In this document: piece after piece, positions 25,660-34,165 of the stretch
Layout: the number at the start of each line of letters is the position of its first letter
Position numbering within the stretch: position 1 is the first letter of the stretch
Source of the DNA: an uncultured Marinoscillum sp.
Lineage (GTDB): Bacteria > Bacteroidota > Bacteroidia > Cytophagales > MED-G16
DNA: 64,000 nt
Direction of reading: 5' to 3'
NCBI GenBank assembly: GCA_902529805.1
Contig: CABZXU010000008.1
Span: 1-64,000, forward strand
Translations under genes and position numbers: made by a program
Notes under the pieces: model-generated
Seen by the model: the letters and a program-made list of their open reading frames with translations, nothing else
What the model was told of the DNA's origin: nothing
The model's database searches: none

Positions 25660-27449
25660 TCTTTATTTTTCTTTAATAGTTTCTGTATAATTTCTGCTTT
25701 TGTAGAGGATCCTAATATTTTTTTCAATTTTATTTTATTGTTTATATCTATTTTTTGAATGCTTCCGAATTCTTTTATGAGTTTAAATTTCGATTTATCT
25801 CCTATTCCTTTAATATTATCTAAACTAGATCTTGTCAACATTTTATTTCTAAGCTTTTTATGATAAGAAATAGCAAATCTGTGTGCTTCATTTCTTATTG
25901 CCTGTAATAACTTTAAAGATTCAGATTTCTTATTAATTAATATAGGGAAGGAATCTTCTGGAAAATATATTTCTTCTAATTTTTTTGCAATCCCAATAAT
26001 ATTTACTCTATCATACATCTTTAATTTTTTTAATATTTTTGTAGCTGAAGATAATTGACCTTTTCCTCCATCAATAACTATTAGATCCGGCATAGATTTT
26101 TTTTCAGATATCAGCCTGCTATATCTTCTTTCTACTACTTCTTCTATTGATTTATAATCATTTATTCCATCAACATTTCTAATTTTATACTTTCTATAAT
26201 CTTTTTTTAATGGATATCCATTTTTAAATTTTACCATCGAAGCGGTTTTATATTTTCCTTGTGTATTTGATATATCAAAACATTCAATAATTCTAGGTAA
26301 TCTTTTGAGTTTAAGTTCTTCAAATAATTTGATTATATGATTATATTTTTTCTTTTTTCTCTCCTTTTTTTCATTGTAATAATGTTCCTTATAGAAAAGA
26401 GCATTTTTTAAACTCAAATCAATTAATTTTTTTTTATCTCCTGCTTTTGGACAAAATACTTTTATATTATTTATAAAACTATTTAGCTTATAATTAGATA
26501 CAATATTATAATCATGTGTTTTATATTTATTTTTAAAATGAAATATTAAATATTTAATTAATGATTCATTAAGATCTATTTTTTTTCTCAGCTTTATTGT
26601 TTCTCCACCTAACATAATTCCATTGTTTATTTTCATATAATTTACATAAACATTTTTTTCATCGTCGATAATTCCATAAACTTCTATATTTTTAAACTTA
26701 GGGTTAACTACAGTTGACTTATTATTATAAACCTTCAATAGGTTAATTTTTTCTTTTATCTGTTGAGCTTTTTCAAACTCTAATTTCTTAGAATAAATTC
26801 TCATTGTTGATTCTAGGTTTTTAATCAACTTACTATGATTTCCTTTTAAAAGATCTTGTATTTGCTTTACATCTTTGTTATAATTTTCTTCTTCTTGTTT
26901 TTCTTCACATGGCCCTAAACAATTTCCAATATGATAATCTAAACAAACCTTAAATAATCTTTTATCTACATTTTCTTTCGTAAGCTTTAGATTGCAAGTC
27001 CTTATTTTATAGATTTTCTTTATTATTTCTAAAACATTTCTCATAGATTTTATGTTTGTATATGGGCCAAACACTTTTTCTTTTTTTAAATTTATTTTTC
27101 TTGTTGTATAAACTCTAGGAAACCTTTCCTTGGATATAGCTATATATGGATAGCTCTTATCATCTCTTAATAAGATATTATATTTTGGTTTATTTTGTTT
27201 TATTAAATTATTTTCAAGCAAAAGCGCATCATGTTCAGTTTCAGAAACTGTATATGAAATATTAAAAATTTCTTTTATCATTTTTGAAGTTTTATTACTT
27301 TGATTTTTAATGTTTGTAAAATAACTTCTAATTCTATTGTTAAGATTTTTGGATTTGCCTATGTATATTAATTCATTATCAATATTATAAAACTTATATA
27401 TTCCAGGTGTTTTAGGAATTTTTTTTTCTAAAAAATCTTTAACTATCAT
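25656..27449 (-). CDS. uvrC: Excinuclease ABC subunit UvrC
   Basis: UvrC makes both incisions around a lesion in nucleotide excision repair. The N-terminal GIY-YIG nuclease (PGIYKFY and LIYIGKSKNL, about residues 15-45) is followed by a cysteine-containing region CLDYHIGNCLGPC, the UVR domain (about 205-245), the RNase H-like endonuclease (IIECFDISNTQG, IVIDGGKGQL with catalytic Asp) and C-terminal helix-hairpin-helix (LDNIKGIGDKSK). Length 597 is standard. It ends the minus-strand run sprE - PBP1A - uvrC, 5 bases after the PBP1A stop. Confidence 0.97.
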   Translation of the reverse strand: MIVKDFLEKKIPKTPGIYKFYNIDNELIYIGKSKNLNNRIRSYFTNIKNQSNKTSKMIKEIFNISYTVSETEHDALLLENNLIKQNKPKYNILLRDDKSYPYIAISKERFPRVYTTRKINLKKEKVFGPYTNIKSMRNVLEIIKKIYKIRTCNLKLTKENVDKRLFKVCLDYHIGNCLGPCEEKQEEENYNKDVKQIQDLLKGNHSKLIKNLESTMRIYSKKLEFEKAQQIKEKINLLKVYNNKSTVVNPKFKNIEVYGIIDDEKNVYVNYMKINNGIMLGGETIKLRKKIDLNESLIKYLIFHFKNKYKTHDYNIVSNYKLNSFINNIKVFCPKAGDKKKLIDLSLKNALFYKEHYYNEKKERKKKKYNHIIKLFEELKLKRLPRIIECFDISNTQGKYKTASMVKFKNGYPLKKDYRKYKIRNVDGINDYKSIEEVVERRYSRLISEKKSMPDLIVIDGGKGQLSSATKILKKLKMYDRVNIIGIAKKLEEIYFPEDSFPILINKKSESLKLLQAIRNEAHRFAISYHKKLRNKMLTRSSLDNIKGIGDKSKFKLIKEFGSIQKIDINNKIKLKKILGSSTKAEIIQKLLKKNKD

Positions 27450-27454
27450 TAAAA

Positions 27455-29731
27455 TTAAAATATATCTGATTTATTAATAATTGAAGTTTCTAATGAATCA
27501 GGAACAATATCATTATATTTATTGCAATCAATTTCTATTGATATTGTCTTTGTTGGTTTATCAAACTGACCTTTATCTATGTTTAAAGTAGAATCATTAT
27601 ACACCTCTAACATATACTCTTGCCATATAGGCATTGCTGTTCTAGCTCCTTGTCCAAGCACCCAATTTCTAAATCTGATACTTCTATCATCACCTCCAAC
27701 CCATGCTCCAGAAACTAAATTTTTTGTAACACCAATAAACCATCCATCAGAAGCATTTTGAGTTGTACCAGTTTTTGCTCCCACATCGTTATTTAATGTT
27801 AATTTGGGATCTAATCCTCTTGCGGTACCTCCTTCTTCTTCTTTAGAACCTTTTAACATATGTAGCATAATATATGCTGTTTCTTCATTTAAAGATTCTA
27901 TTTTTTTTGGAACAAAGTTTTGAATCAAATTTCCATATTTATCTTCAATTCTAGAAATAAAAAAAGGTTCTGTCCAGACACCTCTATTTATAAAAGTGCT
28001 ATATGCTCCTACTAAATCAAATAGAGAAACATCCCCACCAGCCCCAAGACAAACAGCAGGAACCGGATCCAAATTACTTGAAATTCCAAGTTTTTTGGCA
28101 TAATCTACAACTGTATTAGGGGTCAACTTTTTAGTCATAAATGCTGTTATAGAATTTACTGATTTTGCCATTGCTTTTCTTAAGGTCATTGTTTCACCTG
28201 ACCACTTACTATTATGATTATCCGGCCTCCAATAAGGCGGATCTTGTCCTGGCAACTCAAAAACAACAGGAGCATCTACTACGGGATAGCATGGTGAATA
28301 TCCATTGTCAATTGCTGCAGCATAAACTATCGGTTTGATTGTTGACCCAGGTTGTCTTTTTCCTTGTTTTACATGATCATATTTAAAATATTTATGATTG
28401 ATCCCGCCAACCCATGCTTTTATATGACCAGTTTTTGGTTCTATAGAAACAAATCCAGTTTGTAAAAACCTTTTATAATATTTTAAAGAATCTAATGCGC
28501 TAAATATTGTGTCTACTTCACCATTCCATGAAAAAACTTTCATTTTTTTTCTTTTTCTCAATTCATTATAAATTTTTAAAGAATCGTTATTAAATTTTTT
28601 AGCATAAAATTTATATTGATTACTTCTTTTTATTGAATTTGATATAAAATTTTTTATTTCAAAGCCTTTTTCATCAATCCAAGGATTTTCTCCCTCCCAG
28701 TGCTCATCAAATGTTAATTGAAGTTTTTTCATTTGATTTTCCACAGATTTTTCAGCATATTTTTGCAAAGTACTATTGATGGTAGTATAAATCTTTAAAC
28801 CATCAGCAAATAAATCATATCCATTTTCCTTTGACCATTGTACTAAATAATTTTTAACAACTGTCCTAAAGTATGTTGCTATACCAACATTTTGATTTTC
28901 AACTTTATATTTTAGTCCAAAATCACTAGTATTTAATGAATCATATTCCATTCTATTTATTCTATTGTATTTAAATAAATTATATAGAATTTCTGTTCTT
29001 TTTCTTTCAGCAAATTCTGGATTATATATTGGATTATATTTTGTTGGCTTATTAATTAGACCTACCAAAACAGCAGCTTCATTATAATTAATTTCAGATG
29101 GAGATTTTTTAAAGTAAGTATCACATGCAACTTTTATTCCATAAGCATTACTTCCAAATTCTGCAGTATTTAAATACATTGATAGTATTTCTTTTTTTGT
29201 ATAAAACTTTTCTAATTGAATAGCTACAATCCATTCTTTTAATTTTATAATAATAATTCCAATTCCAGGAACTTCAGTTAGTTTTCCTTTCATTTTTCTA
29301 GTTTTAAATAAATTTTTTGCTAATTGCTGGGTTATAGTACTTCCCCCACCCTCTAGTCCTGTTTGGCCGAAGGTTATGATATTTTTAAATACACCAAAGC
29401 TTGCTCTTAGCAATCCTCTTAAGTCAATTCCTGAGTGTTCGTAAAACCTTATATCCTCAGTAACTAAGATTGTTTCAACTAATTGATTTGATAATTCATT
29501 GAACCTAGTTGGGGTTCTATTATATCTAAAGTATTTTCCTAATATAACATTATCAGCTGAATATAGTTCTGAAGAAAGCTCACTTTTAGGTTTTTCTAGG
29601 TCTTCAAGACTTGGGAGTTCTCCATAAAGATTAAAGTGATTTTTTTGAATTGAAAAAAACAAGAAAGAAATAAAAACAACTATTATAATAAAAGTTATCC
29701 AACAAAATAATATGATATTTTTATTTTTCAT
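27455..29731 (-). CDS. Penicillin-binding protein 1A (transglycosylase/transpeptidase)
   Basis: This bifunctional class A penicillin-binding protein builds peptidoglycan at the inner membrane. One transmembrane segment (about residues 7-28) anchors it. The GT51 transglycosylase motifs EDIRFYEHSGID (about 94-105) and GGSTITQQLAKNLF are present. The transpeptidase domain has the serine motif GSTIKP (about 462), SVNS for SxN and KTGTTQNASDGWF (about 654) for KTG. Length (758) is usual for Bacteroidota PBP1A. The start overlaps by 11 bases the stop of the out-of-frame continuation of sprE, and uvrC follows after 5 bases, so the three genes are probably one operon. Confidence 0.95.
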   Translation of the reverse strand: MKNKNIILFCWITFIIIVVFISFLFFSIQKNHFNLYGELPSLEDLEKPKSELSSELYSADNVILGKYFRYNRTPTRFNELSNQLVETILVTEDIRFYEHSGIDLRGLLRASFGVFKNIITFGQTGLEGGGSTITQQLAKNLFKTRKMKGKLTEVPGIGIIIIKLKEWIVAIQLEKFYTKKEILSMYLNTAEFGSNAYGIKVACDTYFKKSPSEINYNEAAVLVGLINKPTKYNPIYNPEFAERKRTEILYNLFKYNRINRMEYDSLNTSDFGLKYKVENQNVGIATYFRTVVKNYLVQWSKENGYDLFADGLKIYTTINSTLQKYAEKSVENQMKKLQLTFDEHWEGENPWIDEKGFEIKNFISNSIKRSNQYKFYAKKFNNDSLKIYNELRKRKKMKVFSWNGEVDTIFSALDSLKYYKRFLQTGFVSIEPKTGHIKAWVGGINHKYFKYDHVKQGKRQPGSTIKPIVYAAAIDNGYSPCYPVVDAPVVFELPGQDPPYWRPDNHNSKWSGETMTLRKAMAKSVNSITAFMTKKLTPNTVVDYAKKLGISSNLDPVPAVCLGAGGDVSLFDLVGAYSTFINRGVWTEPFFISRIEDKYGNLIQNFVPKKIESLNEETAYIMLHMLKGSKEEEGGTARGLDPKLTLNNDVGAKTGTTQNASDGWFIGVTKNLVSGAWVGGDDRSIRFRNWVLGQGARTAMPIWQEYMLEVYNDSTLNIDKGQFDKPTKTISIEIDCNKYNDIVPDSLETSIINKSDIF

Positions 29732-29953
29732 TTTTTTTAAAATTTAAATATTCAAGATGACTTTTTGTTTCAAATAAAATTTTCATATTACTTTCTGCAA
29801 TTACGAATTTAGATAATATAGGAATTTTTTCTTTATATCTTAATTCAAAATCGTCAATTAAAATATTGTATTTTTCATAATTTAAATTTGAAACAACAAT
29901 TAACTTTTCTTTTTTAGTATATTCAAATCTATTAATAAAGTATAAATTCTTTT
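29721..29953 (-). other. Out-of-frame C-terminal continuation of sprE (frameshift)
   Basis: This stretch has no credible start codon, yet on the minus strand it is open for about 75 codons in the frame one base shifted from sprE and stops at 29721-29723, inside the PBP1A start. The encoded residues include KEKLIVVSNLNYEKYNIL and FVIAESNMKILFETKSHLEY, the type of sequence that closes SprE/PorW-like TPR proteins (ending ...FVIS.EN...Y...KD...YL). Skipping one base between about 29932 and 29953, for example in the A4 run at 29950-29953, joins sprE to it and gives an 835-residue protein. The region is therefore explained as coding sequence, not as an intergenic gap. Confidence 0.7.
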
Positions 29954-32229
29954 ATCATTTTCTTGACTTCATCACTTATCTTATTAATTAGATTCTCATC
30001 ATTATTTACTACAAATACTAAATAAAAGTTTTCTTCATTATTGTCTTTATTAAACTCAGGTATTCCACTAAATACATAATTGCTATTAACTTCTTCAGAA
30101 GATTTTAAAAGCTCCTTGCTAAATTGAATAATATCTTTATTTATAACATTGTTTAAAATTTTCTTTATGCTTAATTGAAATATAAAGTTTCCATATAATT
30201 CTCCATTTGTTAAGGCTTTGAGCAAAATAAATTTTTCATGTAAACTATTTTGCGAATAATTACTAATAATTGAATTTGATTTTTTAATTACAAAATCATA
30301 ATCTTTACTTTCATATCTTTTAAAAAGATTATTGTATTCACCTATTAGAAATGTGTTTTCAACAAATTGATCTTGCTCATAATTTGGATTTATAATGAGC
30401 TTAGTAAAAAGGTTATTTGGGAAGTCATTTAGTAATTTTTCTTTATATATGTCAGCTATTTTATAATCAGATTCTTTTGTCCTTAGATATAGAAGATAAA
30501 GTACTTCTGGAATGTATTCAGATTTATCAAACTCTTTAAGTAATTTATCAAAATAATTTTTTCCCAGTGGAAATTCATTTAGTTGCTGAATATATATTTT
30601 GCCAACTTTAAAATATGCTATTTCAATTTCTTTTTTTAAATTATTTTTTTCACTTTCTTCAAATGGTATCTTTTTAAATAAATTTTCTTTATTATTTTCA
30701 TTACTATTATTTTCTTTTGAAGATACCGCAATAGAGTCCTCAACATTTTTTGTATTTGTTTCCTCTATTTCAATAAGTTTAATTTTTCTAGAAATCCTCC
30801 AATTGTCAGTTAATTTCCTATTTCCCCAAATTCTTTTGAACTCATCTCTTCCTCTAGTCAAAACCAAATCATTGTAAAAGTACCATGAGTTTTTTGATAA
30901 ATTTTCATCTATTATTTCTTGTTGATTATCATTAAAAGAAAAATTTTCATCTAATTTCTCCTTTTTTTTTTCTTCTTTTTTTAACTGATTTATGTAATTA
31001 TCAACTATTTTGTTTATTTCTTCTTTATCTAATAGACTTAATTGAATTAGACTATCATTTTCTTCAATTAATTTTAAGTTTTCTACTAATTCTAATAAGA
31101 TTTGTCTTCTTTCATTAAGATTTTTATATTCTTTATTTTCTCTATTTGTATTATTTAAAGTACTATCATAATATAATTTTGATATTTCATATTTTCTAAA
31201 ATCATTATAATATATTTCAGCGAGTTTCTTATAATTTAAATATTTTTGATCAGAACTACTTTCATTTGACTTAAGCGATTTGTTATAATTTTTAATTGCT
31301 AATTCAATTTTATTTTGATTATATTCAAACTCACCTATTTCAAAAAATATTTTATCTAAATAGTTTTCATTTTTTTTATCTCTTAATAGCTTATTAAAAT
31401 ATTTATAGATTTTTTTTATGTCGCTAGAGTTAGTTAGCTCTGTGACTTTAGCTAAATTTAGCTTTGTATAAAATTCTAATTCAAATGACGGATTATTTTT
31501 TAAACATTTTCTATAATATTTATAAGCTTCATTTTTGAATCCCTTTTTTTGATAAATTTGACCAATTAAAAATAAAATTTTGCTTTGTTGATTTTTATTT
31601 GTTACTACTTCTTCTATTGAATTTAAATTTTTAATTACTTCATCATAATTTTCTATGTTTTGAAAAATAAAAGCTGAATTAAGATGAAATGAGATTTTAT
31701 TTTTTTTATTCATTTCCACTTTGTCTAGGTAATTATAAACTTCGAGTGACTCTTGTATTTTATTATTTTCAAAATAACTTCTCATCAAGTAAATTAATGC
31801 TAGGGTACTTGTTTTTATATCTTTGGATTTTGTATTTACATATTTAAAAGTTATTTCAGCATTCTTAAATTCAAAATTATATAATCTAGAAAGTCCGATT
31901 AGAATATAACTATCCATAACTAAAGATGATTCTGGATGTCTTTGAATTAATAATGATGCTTTTTCAATTGCATTATTTGTTAAATCCGAATATTGAGAAA
32001 TATTATTAGAATCCAAGGGTGAAATTATAGGGATTATTTCATCATAATTCCATTTATATGAATCATAAATTATATTTTGAACTTTTTTAATATTTTCATT
32101 AGCTATGAAATAGCTATTAAACCTTGCAGTTGAATCTTCATAAAATTGTTTAACTACAGATCTACAAGAAAATAATAAAAGTATTATTATAATTAAATAT
32201 CTAACATTTGTATATGTGCTAATAATCAT
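29932..32229 (-). CDS. sprE: Type IX secretion / gliding TPR lipoprotein SprE (PorW), C-terminus frameshifted
   Basis: SprE/PorW is a large outer-membrane lipoprotein with tetratricopeptide repeats needed for type IX secretion and gliding. The lipobox LFSC puts the lipidated cysteine at residue 22. The following segment VVKQFYEDSTARFNSYFIANENIKK and NYDEIIPI are family hallmarks. TPR-like helical pairs run from about residue 75 to 380, then a low-complexity Glu/Lys/Asn linker with an RDEFKRIWGNRKLTDNWR motif (about 460), then further TPRs. The frame stops at 765 residues, but the terminal domain continues in another reading frame down to 29721. The gene is first in the run sprE - PBP1A - uvrC and divergent from an M23 peptidase gene. 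Confidence 0.85.
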   Translation of the reverse strand: MIISTYTNVRYLIIIILLLFSCRSVVKQFYEDSTARFNSYFIANENIKKVQNIIYDSYKWNYDEIIPIISPLDSNNISQYSDLTNNAIEKASLLIQRHPESSLVMDSYILIGLSRLYNFEFKNAEITFKYVNTKSKDIKTSTLALIYLMRSYFENNKIQESLEVYNYLDKVEMNKKNKISFHLNSAFIFQNIENYDEVIKNLNSIEEVVTNKNQQSKILFLIGQIYQKKGFKNEAYKYYRKCLKNNPSFELEFYTKLNLAKVTELTNSSDIKKIYKYFNKLLRDKKNENYLDKIFFEIGEFEYNQNKIELAIKNYNKSLKSNESSSDQKYLNYKKLAEIYYNDFRKYEISKLYYDSTLNNTNRENKEYKNLNERRQILLELVENLKLIEENDSLIQLSLLDKEEINKIVDNYINQLKKEEKKKEKLDENFSFNDNQQEIIDENLSKNSWYFYNDLVLTRGRDEFKRIWGNRKLTDNWRISRKIKLIEIEETNTKNVEDSIAVSSKENNSNENNKENLFKKIPFEESEKNNLKKEIEIAYFKVGKIYIQQLNEFPLGKNYFDKLLKEFDKSEYIPEVLYLLYLRTKESDYKIADIYKEKLLNDFPNNLFTKLIINPNYEQDQFVENTFLIGEYNNLFKRYESKDYDFVIKKSNSIISNYSQNSLHEKFILLKALTNGELYGNFIFQLSIKKILNNVINKDIIQFSKELLKSSEEVNSNYVFSGIPEFNKDNNEENFYLVFVVNNDENLINKISDEVKKMIKEFILY

Positions 32230-32245
32230 TTTTAGATAACTTATG

Positions 32246-32279
32246 TATAGTAATTACTATAAGTAAACGATAGTAATTA
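32246..32279. promoter_or_regulatory. 16-bp perfect palindrome plus half-site, candidate operator
   Basis: TATAGTAATTACTATA at 32246-32261 is a perfect 16-base palindrome. Its left ten bases (ATAGTAATTA) recur at 32270-32279, 23 bases downstream. The pair fills the gap between the divergent sprE and M23 peptidase genes and sits just upstream of a TAnnTTTG element. Palindromes this long occur by chance a few times in AT-rich DNA of this size, so this is a candidate only. Confidence 0.3.
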
Positions 32280-32284
32280 AGATA

Positions 32285-32292
32285 TATTTTTG
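32285..32292 (+). promoter_or_regulatory. Candidate -7 promoter element for the M23/bactofilin/ATP synthase run
   Basis: TATTTTTG fits TAnnTTTG. It lies 26 bases before the GTG start of the M23 peptidase. No clear TTTG -33 element is found at the usual spacing; that position is next to the repeated palindrome half-site at 32270-32279. Confidence 0.35.
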
Positions 32293-32317
32293 TTTATTTG
32301 TTTATAAAGATAATTAA

Positions 32318-33184
32318 GTGAGAAAAAAAACAATTAAATGGTTACAATCAAAATTTCATTTTGTAATTAGAAATGATGCGGATTTGAAAGAGATGTTTAT
32401 TTACAAGCTTTCAAATTTTAGATTTATTTTAATTTCTTTTATTCTCCTTTTATCTTTTTTAACTATTAGTTTTTACTTATCAACAACAGCTTTAAAATAT
32501 TGGTTTGACCCTAGGTTTGTTGAACAACTTGCTAATCAGCAAGTAATAAATTTATCACAAACTGTTGATTCATTAATTATTGAATCAACTAATAAGGATA
32601 TTTATATTAACAATATCAAATCTATTTTACAAGGTAAAGAAAATATAGATAATACATTATCTATTCAAAATAATAAGTTAAAAGATACATTACCTACAAG
32701 AAATGTATTAGACGAATCTAATTCTACAGATTCTATTTTTAGAAAGCAATTCGAAGAATCTAATAACAATTATTTTTATGAAAATATAGAAAATAATTTT
32801 GATGAGATATTAAATGTCAATCTTTTTTCTCCTGTTTCTTCAGGTATAATTTCATCAAAATATGATGTTTCTAAAAAACATTATGGTATTGATATTCTTT
32901 GTAAAAAGGATGAGCCAATTAAAGCAATTGCAGATGGAACGGTTATTCTTTCCTCATGGACTAAAGATAGTGGATATATCATTTCTATTTACCATTCAAA
33001 TAATCTTGTTTCAATATATAAACATAATTCAAAATTATTAAGGAATGTTGGAGACAATGTTTCTACTGGTGATATCATATCTATTATTGGTAATACAGGA
33101 CAACTTTCTTCTGGACCACATCTTCATTTAGAATTGTGGTTTAATGGTAAATCAATTAATCCTTCGCAATTTGTTTCATTCTAA
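32318..33184 (+). CDS. M23 family metallopeptidase (membrane-anchored)
   Basis: This is a LytM/M23 peptidoglycan endopeptidase. The GTG start at 32318 is chosen because the N-terminus including FVIRNDADLKEMF before the membrane helix (about residues 33-55) resembles the N-terminal region of this Bacteroidota M23 subfamily. A coiled or flexible periplasmic part (about 60-165) leads to the catalytic domain (about 170-288). The zinc ligands are visible as HYGID (H and D) and the HLHLE motif near residue 270. It is followed after 33 bases by a bactofilin gene; M23 peptidase and bactofilin pairs act together in cell-shape control in several bacteria, which suggests the same here. It is divergent from sprE. 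Confidence 0.9.
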   Translation: MRKKTIKWLQSKFHFVIRNDADLKEMFIYKLSNFRFILISFILLLSFLTISFYLSTTALKYWFDPRFVEQLANQQVINLSQTVDSLIIESTNKDIYINNIKSILQGKENIDNTLSIQNNKLKDTLPTRNVLDESNSTDSIFRKQFEESNNNYFYENIENNFDEILNVNLFSPVSSGIISSKYDVSKKHYGIDILCKKDEPIKAIADGTVILSSWTKDSGYIISIYHSNNLVSIYKHNSKLLRNVGDNVSTGDIISIIGNTGQLSSGPHLHLELWFNGKSINPSQFVSF

Positions 33185-33217
33185 CTATTTTTGTAGTTTA
33201 CTTAAAATAATGATCAA

Positions 33218-33601
33218 GTGGAAAATTCAGAATCAAACAATATTATAGGAAAAGGAAGTTTACTAAAAGGCAATCTAAATGTTCCTGGAAATATTAGGTT
33301 GGAAGGGAAGGTAGTTGGAAATGTTAAATCAAAATCTAAAATAGTCTGTGGTGAGACGTCAATTGTTGAAGGTAATGTTAATGCAGTTAATGCAGAGATT
33401 GCAGGAAAGGTTAATGGTAAAGTCAAAGTTGAAGAATTATTAATATTAAAATCTTCATGTATTATTAATGGTGATATTTCAACAGAAAAATTAATAATTG
33501 AATCAGGATCTAAATTTAATGGTGGATGTGTTATGGGTGAGGGTCTAGAAAAACAAAAATCTTCTAAAAACCCGAATTTGTCTTCTAGAAATGGCAAGTA
33601 A
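33218..33601 (+). CDS. Bactofilin (polymer-forming cytoskeletal protein)
   Basis: Bactofilins self-assemble into non-polar filaments built from a right-handed beta-helix and localise envelope enzymes. This 127-residue protein shows the regular repeating pattern: IGKGSLLKGNLNVPGNIRLEG, then VGNV, VEGNV, AGKVNGKV and INGDI turns. The N-terminal segment is short and the C-terminal tail is charged. The start is GTG at 33218; the ATG at 33210 is in another frame that stops quickly. It follows an M23 peptidase gene, a known functional partner type, and overlaps the AtpZ-like gene by 11 bases. An antisense frame of the same size at 33214-33597 is a shadow. Confidence 0.9.
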   Translation: MENSESNNIIGKGSLLKGNLNVPGNIRLEGKVVGNVKSKSKIVCGETSIVEGNVNAVNAEIAGKVNGKVKVEELLILKSSCIINGDISTEKLIIESGSKFNGGCVMGEGLEKQKSSKNPNLSSRNGK

Positions 33602-33797
33602 TTTTAAATCAAAAAAAAATTATTTTAAATATATAAATCTTGGGTTTCAGATTCTCATTTTATTATTTATTTCAGGTTATATCGGTGTTTTTTTTGATTC
33701 TTATTTTAAATTTGAATATCCATTTTTAGTATTTTTTTTTCCATTTGTTGCATTCATTATTTATTTATATAGGATATATTATCTACTTATAAAATGA
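33591..33797 (+). CDS. AtpZ/AtpI family F0F1-ATPase accessory protein
   Basis: This 68-residue protein has two membrane helices (about residues 14-32 and 41-63) joined by a short loop GVFFDSYFKFEYP. The arrangement fits the AtpZ/AtpI group, small proteins at the head of ATP synthase operons proposed to help c-ring assembly or Mg2+/Ca2+ supply. It overlaps the bactofilin gene by 11 bases and the next small membrane protein by 4 bases (ATGA), and atpB follows. The location is strong support; the sequence itself is short. Confidence 0.8.
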   Translation: MASNFKSKKNYFKYINLGFQILILLFISGYIGVFFDSYFKFEYPFLVFFFPFVAFIIYLYRIYYLLIK

Positions 33798-34159
33798 AAA
33801 AAAAATCTTTAATAGAAATTTTTTTTTTTAATGGTTTTTTATTCTTTTTTTCTTTAATCGCTATTTATTTTAATTTCTATTTTATTCACCCTTATATTTT
33901 ACCAATATATTTTTTTCACTTAATTTATTTTATTATTTTTTTTCTTTTAAATAAAAACATTAAAAACAAATCAAAAAGTGTAAGGAACCTTCTGATTTCG
34001 ATAGTTTTACGATTTACTTTTTCTTTCTTTTTTCTTATTTCTATTGGCATTTTAAATATTGAAAGTTATAATTTATTTATAATGAATTTTTTTGCTTTTT
34101 ATTTATTATATATAATATTTGAAATAAGAATTCTATTAATTAATTTGCAGCCTACTTAA
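33794..34159 (+). CDS. Small four-helix membrane protein of the ATP synthase operon (DUF6168-like)
   Basis: This is a 121-residue, extremely hydrophobic and Phe-rich protein with about four transmembrane helices (near residues 10-27, 35-52, 67-86 and 92-112). It lies between the AtpZ-like gene (ATGA overlap) and atpB (6 bases), where Bacteroidota often encode a DUF6168-type protein or an AtpI-like protein. Direct function is unknown; help in assembly of the Fo sector is an inference from position. Sequence similarity to a named family could not be confirmed. Confidence 0.65.
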   Translation: MKKKSLIEIFFFNGFLFFFSLIAIYFNFYFIHPYILPIYFFHLIYFIIFFLLNKNIKNKSKSVRNLLISIVLRFTFSFFFLISIGILNIESYNLFIMNFFAFYLLYIIFEIRILLINLQPT

Positions 34160-34165
34160 TAAGTT

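Noticed and set aside
33214-33597. Antisense open frame of the same length as the bactofilin gene
   Set aside because: It mirrors the repetitive beta-helix coding sequence; its Pro/Ser/Thr/Phe-rich translation has no protein-like motif, and the sense strand has clear bactofilin repeats.
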